From NCBI GenBank assembly GCA_963693085.1, contig OY856409.1:1536797072-1536861071 (forward strand): a DNA stretch of 64,000 nucleotides, in the 5' to 3' direction. Origin of the DNA: Alisma plantago-aquatica. Lineage: Eukaryota > Streptophyta > Magnoliopsida > Alismatales > Alismataceae. How positions within the stretch are numbered: position 1 is the first letter of the stretch; each line of letters starts with the position of its first letter. Both the position numbers and the translations under genes were made by a program. Below, one piece after another: positions 60,673 through 64,000 of the stretch. The notes under the pieces were generated by a model that searched no databases, was not told where the DNA came from, and saw only the letters and a program-made list of their open reading frames with translations.

Positions 60673-63440
60673 CGAGACTCAGGATTGCAGCAACCCCAAG
60701 TATAATCCATATATAACAACATCTGAAGCATGGATCATCAAGACTACACAGGGAGATTGTCACAAATAGAATATATCATTCATTACAATAATTGAAATGA
60801 CCAACATCAAATCGACAAACAAATTGTTACAATTAAGCAAAATTAAACATAAACAATGGATTAACAAAAATCACTAAAAATTAAAACCATTTTTCATGGA
60901 GATCCTTGTCCAGAAAACTTTTACTGAAAGATCTAAAACTCATACATATCATGATTGCATTGTACAACATCTCATCTTGAGGACGACATATAATTGTTGC
61001 TCTATCAAAACACATACTGGAGCAACATAAAACCTCGAGGCATTCAAGCCAAAATCTCAGATCATTCATGAAACCAATACGAACCAACTCCAAGGACCTG
61101 AAAGTACAGAGACGAGACATAGGCCATCTATCTACAGGACATGCCAGATAGTACACTCAACCTGAGTTGTCACTTCTACCTCAGTTGTTGTTCCTCCTCT
61201 GTAGAAAGATCTTCGCCACCTTGTGCATGTCCACTAAAAAATGTGGATCCCACAAGGTGAGACAATTGTCCCAGCGAGAGATATAACTCTTCTTTGACCA
61301 TATTATTATCATAGATTAAGCATTTATAAACTGAGTAGAGGTTCTTTTTATATTAATAGACATGATTTAATCATTATTTAAGTAGAATAGAGCAATATCA
61401 TCTTCTGAAACATTGCAGTTATATATGATAAAACATTAATTCATCTATTCATTTTATAAGGAATATGAAGAACATGTATAACATCTATCCATTTAAGATA
61501 CAATAAGAAATTTAACATCAACCAACGATTTTCGTATTCCATCCTTAAGCAAATATGCTACATGGCTGATCACATTTTACAATCACACTTATTCCCTGAG
61601 GAGATGAGGTATACCTCTCATACGCCAACCAAACACGGCTACGTAAAGCATCAGTACCATACAAGGACAATGGAAGAGCCGACTGCCATGATCTCTGCCA
61701 TCTCGGTCAGTGCGAGACCAAAAGCAGGACATCTTGTGTCACTGCTAAATAGCTTTCCGGGGTGTACTGGAAACTTTGCTAGAGAGCTACAATGTCAACT
61801 GCACTCTCTTCAGGGAGATCTCAAGTATCCATCCCCGACCTTCATCATCATCGGGAGATTCGTGATACATCCATCCCTACATATATAATGTAGGATTGAG
61901 AGATTTCATGTCTATCTCGCATCAATCCCACATTAGGGTGTAAGGATATTCGTGCCCATCACCCCCACATATTCAAAAATATGCCCTCCGGGTTATGCCG
62001 CGGAGCAACCCATTTCACCATTCAGCAAATTTTGATGCTGATGGATCTATGGTCAGGGAACTACATGATAAGATTCTACTTGATTAATTAAGTGCATTAC
62101 CATATCCTTTAGCATCAATCAAGTTTCAAACAAGAATTATTATAACATAAGCTACAAAGAAAGGTATAATACATCTATCAAGTACTTTTCAAATATTTTG
62201 AACACATATAACATTTAGGATCTCAATCCCTTATCTCATTACTGGGAATTCTCATCCCTTAACATTATCATCAGGATTACTAGATCTGGGTATTCAAATC
62301 CTTAGTTCAACACTGAACACTATTACCACTTATCAGGTAAATAATACTTCTAGGTCCTCAAACCAAGGTATACATGGTACTTGTTGCACAAGCATCTCAC
62401 TTGGCTCACAAGGCCATTTCACATATTGTCACCTCTCACTAGGCAACAACTTATTCACATGGCTCACAAGGCCATTACACATCTTGTCACCTCTTACTAG
62501 GCTAAAACTTATTCACATGGCTCACAAGGCCATTACACATCTTGTCACCTCTCACTAGGCAACAACTTATTCACATGGCTCACAAGGCCATTAAACATTA
62601 TACTATTAATATAAGTATTTAGCATGCCTCACAAGGCTTATGCAATAAGAGAAATGCAACCTTCCCATCATTAGGGTTAGGGTTTCCCTTTATAGCCAAA
62701 TAGGGTTTCATGTTCATATTATTAATCAAAACCCTGATTCATTGCTTCACACATCTAGGAGCATACATTGATATCATAAGTATTCAATCATACTTATTTG
62801 TTCTCATCATTTATCATTAAATGATTATCAACCCAAAGTATGAGTTTCTCTCTCATCCTGACTAGGATATTTATTACATCATACTTTATTAACTTGGCTT
62901 GCCGTTCTCAAGGCATGTTGGCATACACTTATCAAAGTGCATTAAACTCATTACCTCTCAATGAAATAATTAACATGACACACTTCATGTGTTACTCATC
63001 CAATTATATTGGATTTGAGGTGCATCAAGGTGTATCAACCTTGAGATGTTGGATATGATATTTATCATGTCTTGATGTATCACTTCTCTCATCACTTTTA
63101 ACTTGCCTAAGTTCACCAACTTATCTTGTATTAGGGTATTTCCCATCCTAATACTTTATGCACTAACTCATCACATTTATGTTGTAGTTCATTTCCCATA
63201 AGTCACACACTTGAATTACCCAACTATCATAAAGTGATATGGTCTCATCTCGAGTTAAGGCATTGTGGATATACCATTATCAACCACTTTAGGTGTTTCA
63301 CCTATCAAGGTATTAACCACACCATTACTTGGTGTTAGACTGATCACTCCTAAGAGTGTTTTACCCACACCTTTATAAGGTTCATCAGATTAAATCATGT
63401 ATGTCAAGTTGCACACATGTATTGGGTTAGGTGTATATTG
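60673..63440 (-). mobile_element. Diverged Tekay-like LTR, minus strand
   Basis: Reverse-complement homology to the Tekay LTR is clear in blocks: AGGACCTGAAAGTACAGAG (61093), GGTGAGACAATTGTCCCAG (61255), GAGGAGATGAGGTATAC (61598) and the AGGACATCTTGTGTC block (61726). The left 200 bp and the right 700 bp are less certain. No terminal TG/CA pair or TSD was found, so both ends may be truncated. No coding domain; the 108-codon ORF at 61562 is on the antisense strand of the LTR. Confidence 0.65.
62403..62590. repeat. 58-bp tandem repeat, 3 units plus partial
   Basis: Unit starting GGCTCACAAGGCCATT at 62403, 62461, 62519 and 62577. Contains TTGTCACCTCTCACTAGGC. Confidence 0.93.
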
Positions 63441-64000
63441 ATCTAGGTATCATCTGGCCCTCTTTATTCAAAGATGTTGCACAATTTGTAAAAGTCTGCA
63501 AAGTGTGCTAGTCAACGGGGAATATAGGGCGGAGGAATGAAATGCTGATGGTGAATTGGATTGAAGTTGAAATCTTTGATGTGTGGGGGATTGATTATAT
63601 GTGGTCGTTTCCTCCATCCAGGGGGTATCAATACATACTAGTGGCAGTAGACTATGTATCGAAGTGGGTAGAAGCCGTGGCAACCCAAACATGCGACGCC
63701 AAGTCAGTAATCAAGCTCTTCAAGAAGACAATCTTTCCTCGGTTCGATGTACCACACACTTTAATAAGCGACGGAGGGTCACACTTCGGAGAAAGACAGT
63801 TCGAAGCGCTCCTACGTAAGTATGGAGTCAAGCACAAGATCGCTACACCCTACCACCCACAGACCTCAGGGCAGGTAGAGCTTTCAAACAGACAAATTAA
63901 GCAGATCCTAGAAAAAACTGTCAGCCGAACGAGGAAGGACTGGTCTATGAAGCTTGATGATGCACTTTGGGCCTAAAGGACTGCCTACAAAACGCCCATT
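63441..64000 (+). pseudogene. pol: Athila integrase, second copy (runs off window)
   Basis: Close relative of Athila-A 9569-10130. An open stretch of 144 codons starts within 63542. Core motifs: [17 protein letters not shown] near 63575 (Trp replaces the Gly seen in Athila-A), [14 protein letters not shown] near 63763, [16 protein letters not shown] near 63855. A TAA at 63974 interrupts the WAYRTA position. The zinc-binding domain is mostly missing: homology begins near 63441 at the end of the finger region, where it abuts the Tekay-like LTR. Orientation is plus and the element continues past 64000. Confidence 0.88.

Noticed and set aside
61562..61888. 108-codon ORF as a possible host gene
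   Set aside because: The region aligns in reverse complement to the Tekay LTR; no domain or homologous ORF in the intact LTR.
1..64000. tRNA, rRNA or small-RNA genes
   Set aside because: No cloverleaf A/B boxes or rRNA core seen; the tRNA-like stretches are primer-binding sites of retroelements.

Overview
This 64-kb window is a block of nested LTR retrotransposons from a plant nuclear genome, probably a large, repeat-rich flowering-plant genome. I see no host gene, tRNA, rRNA, CRISPR array or bacterial feature. The evidence is direct: paired long terminal repeats with TG..CA ends and 5-bp target-site duplications (TSDs), plant-type primer-binding sites (tRNA-Asp for Athila, initiator-Met type for the others), polypurine tracts, and gag/protease/RT/RNase H/integrase remnants. 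Every coding region is broken by stops or frameshifts. Element names (Copia-A, Athila-B and so on) are mine; clade names come from recognised domain sequences, not from a search.

Layout, left to right. 1-2864: LTR of a minus-strand gypsy-type element whose body lies off the left edge. 2865-6386: 3' LTR end, pol and late gag of an old minus-strand Copia (Copia-B). 6387-14906: Athila-A, a plus-strand gypsy element lacking protease/RT, with TSD ATGAC. 14912-17242: Copia-B gag, leader, primer site and LTR end. 17243-26481: Copia-A, plus strand, TSD TGTAG. 26487-26724: a slice of Copia-B LTR. 26725-39521: a plus-strand Tekay/Del-type chromovirus, TSD CTTGG, the best preserved element. 39522-41192: the rest of the Copia-B 5' LTR. 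41193-43093: minus-strand gag/protease start of Athila-B. 43094-51529: a non-autonomous gypsy element with gag but no pol (TR-GAG type), TSD TCATG/TCGTG. 51530-53397: leader, primer site and 5' LTR of Athila-B. 53398-60672: Copia-C, plus strand, interrupted at 54557-59328 by a solo gypsy LTR with TSD AAGAC. About 60673-63440: minus-strand Tekay-like LTR. 63441-64000: integrase of another Athila copy that runs off the window.

The junctions give an insertion order. Copia-C was hit in its leader by Athila-B. Athila-B was hit in protease by Copia-B and upstream of gag by the TR-GAG element. Copia-B was then hit in gag by Athila-A, in its 5' LTR by Copia-A and by the Tekay element, and in its 3' LTR by the left-edge element. 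Rough hand comparison of LTR pairs suggests the Tekay insertion is youngest, Copia-A and Athila-A intermediate, and TR-GAG older.

The most unusual signal is non-coding. Several LTR families carry their own arrays of short, often palindromic motifs. The clearest is an array of AACCGATCGGTT-like sites about 21 bp apart in the Copia-A and Copia-B LTRs. The Tekay LTR has a 26-bp minisatellite open in all three forward frames and a 40-bp repeat carrying a telomere-box motif.
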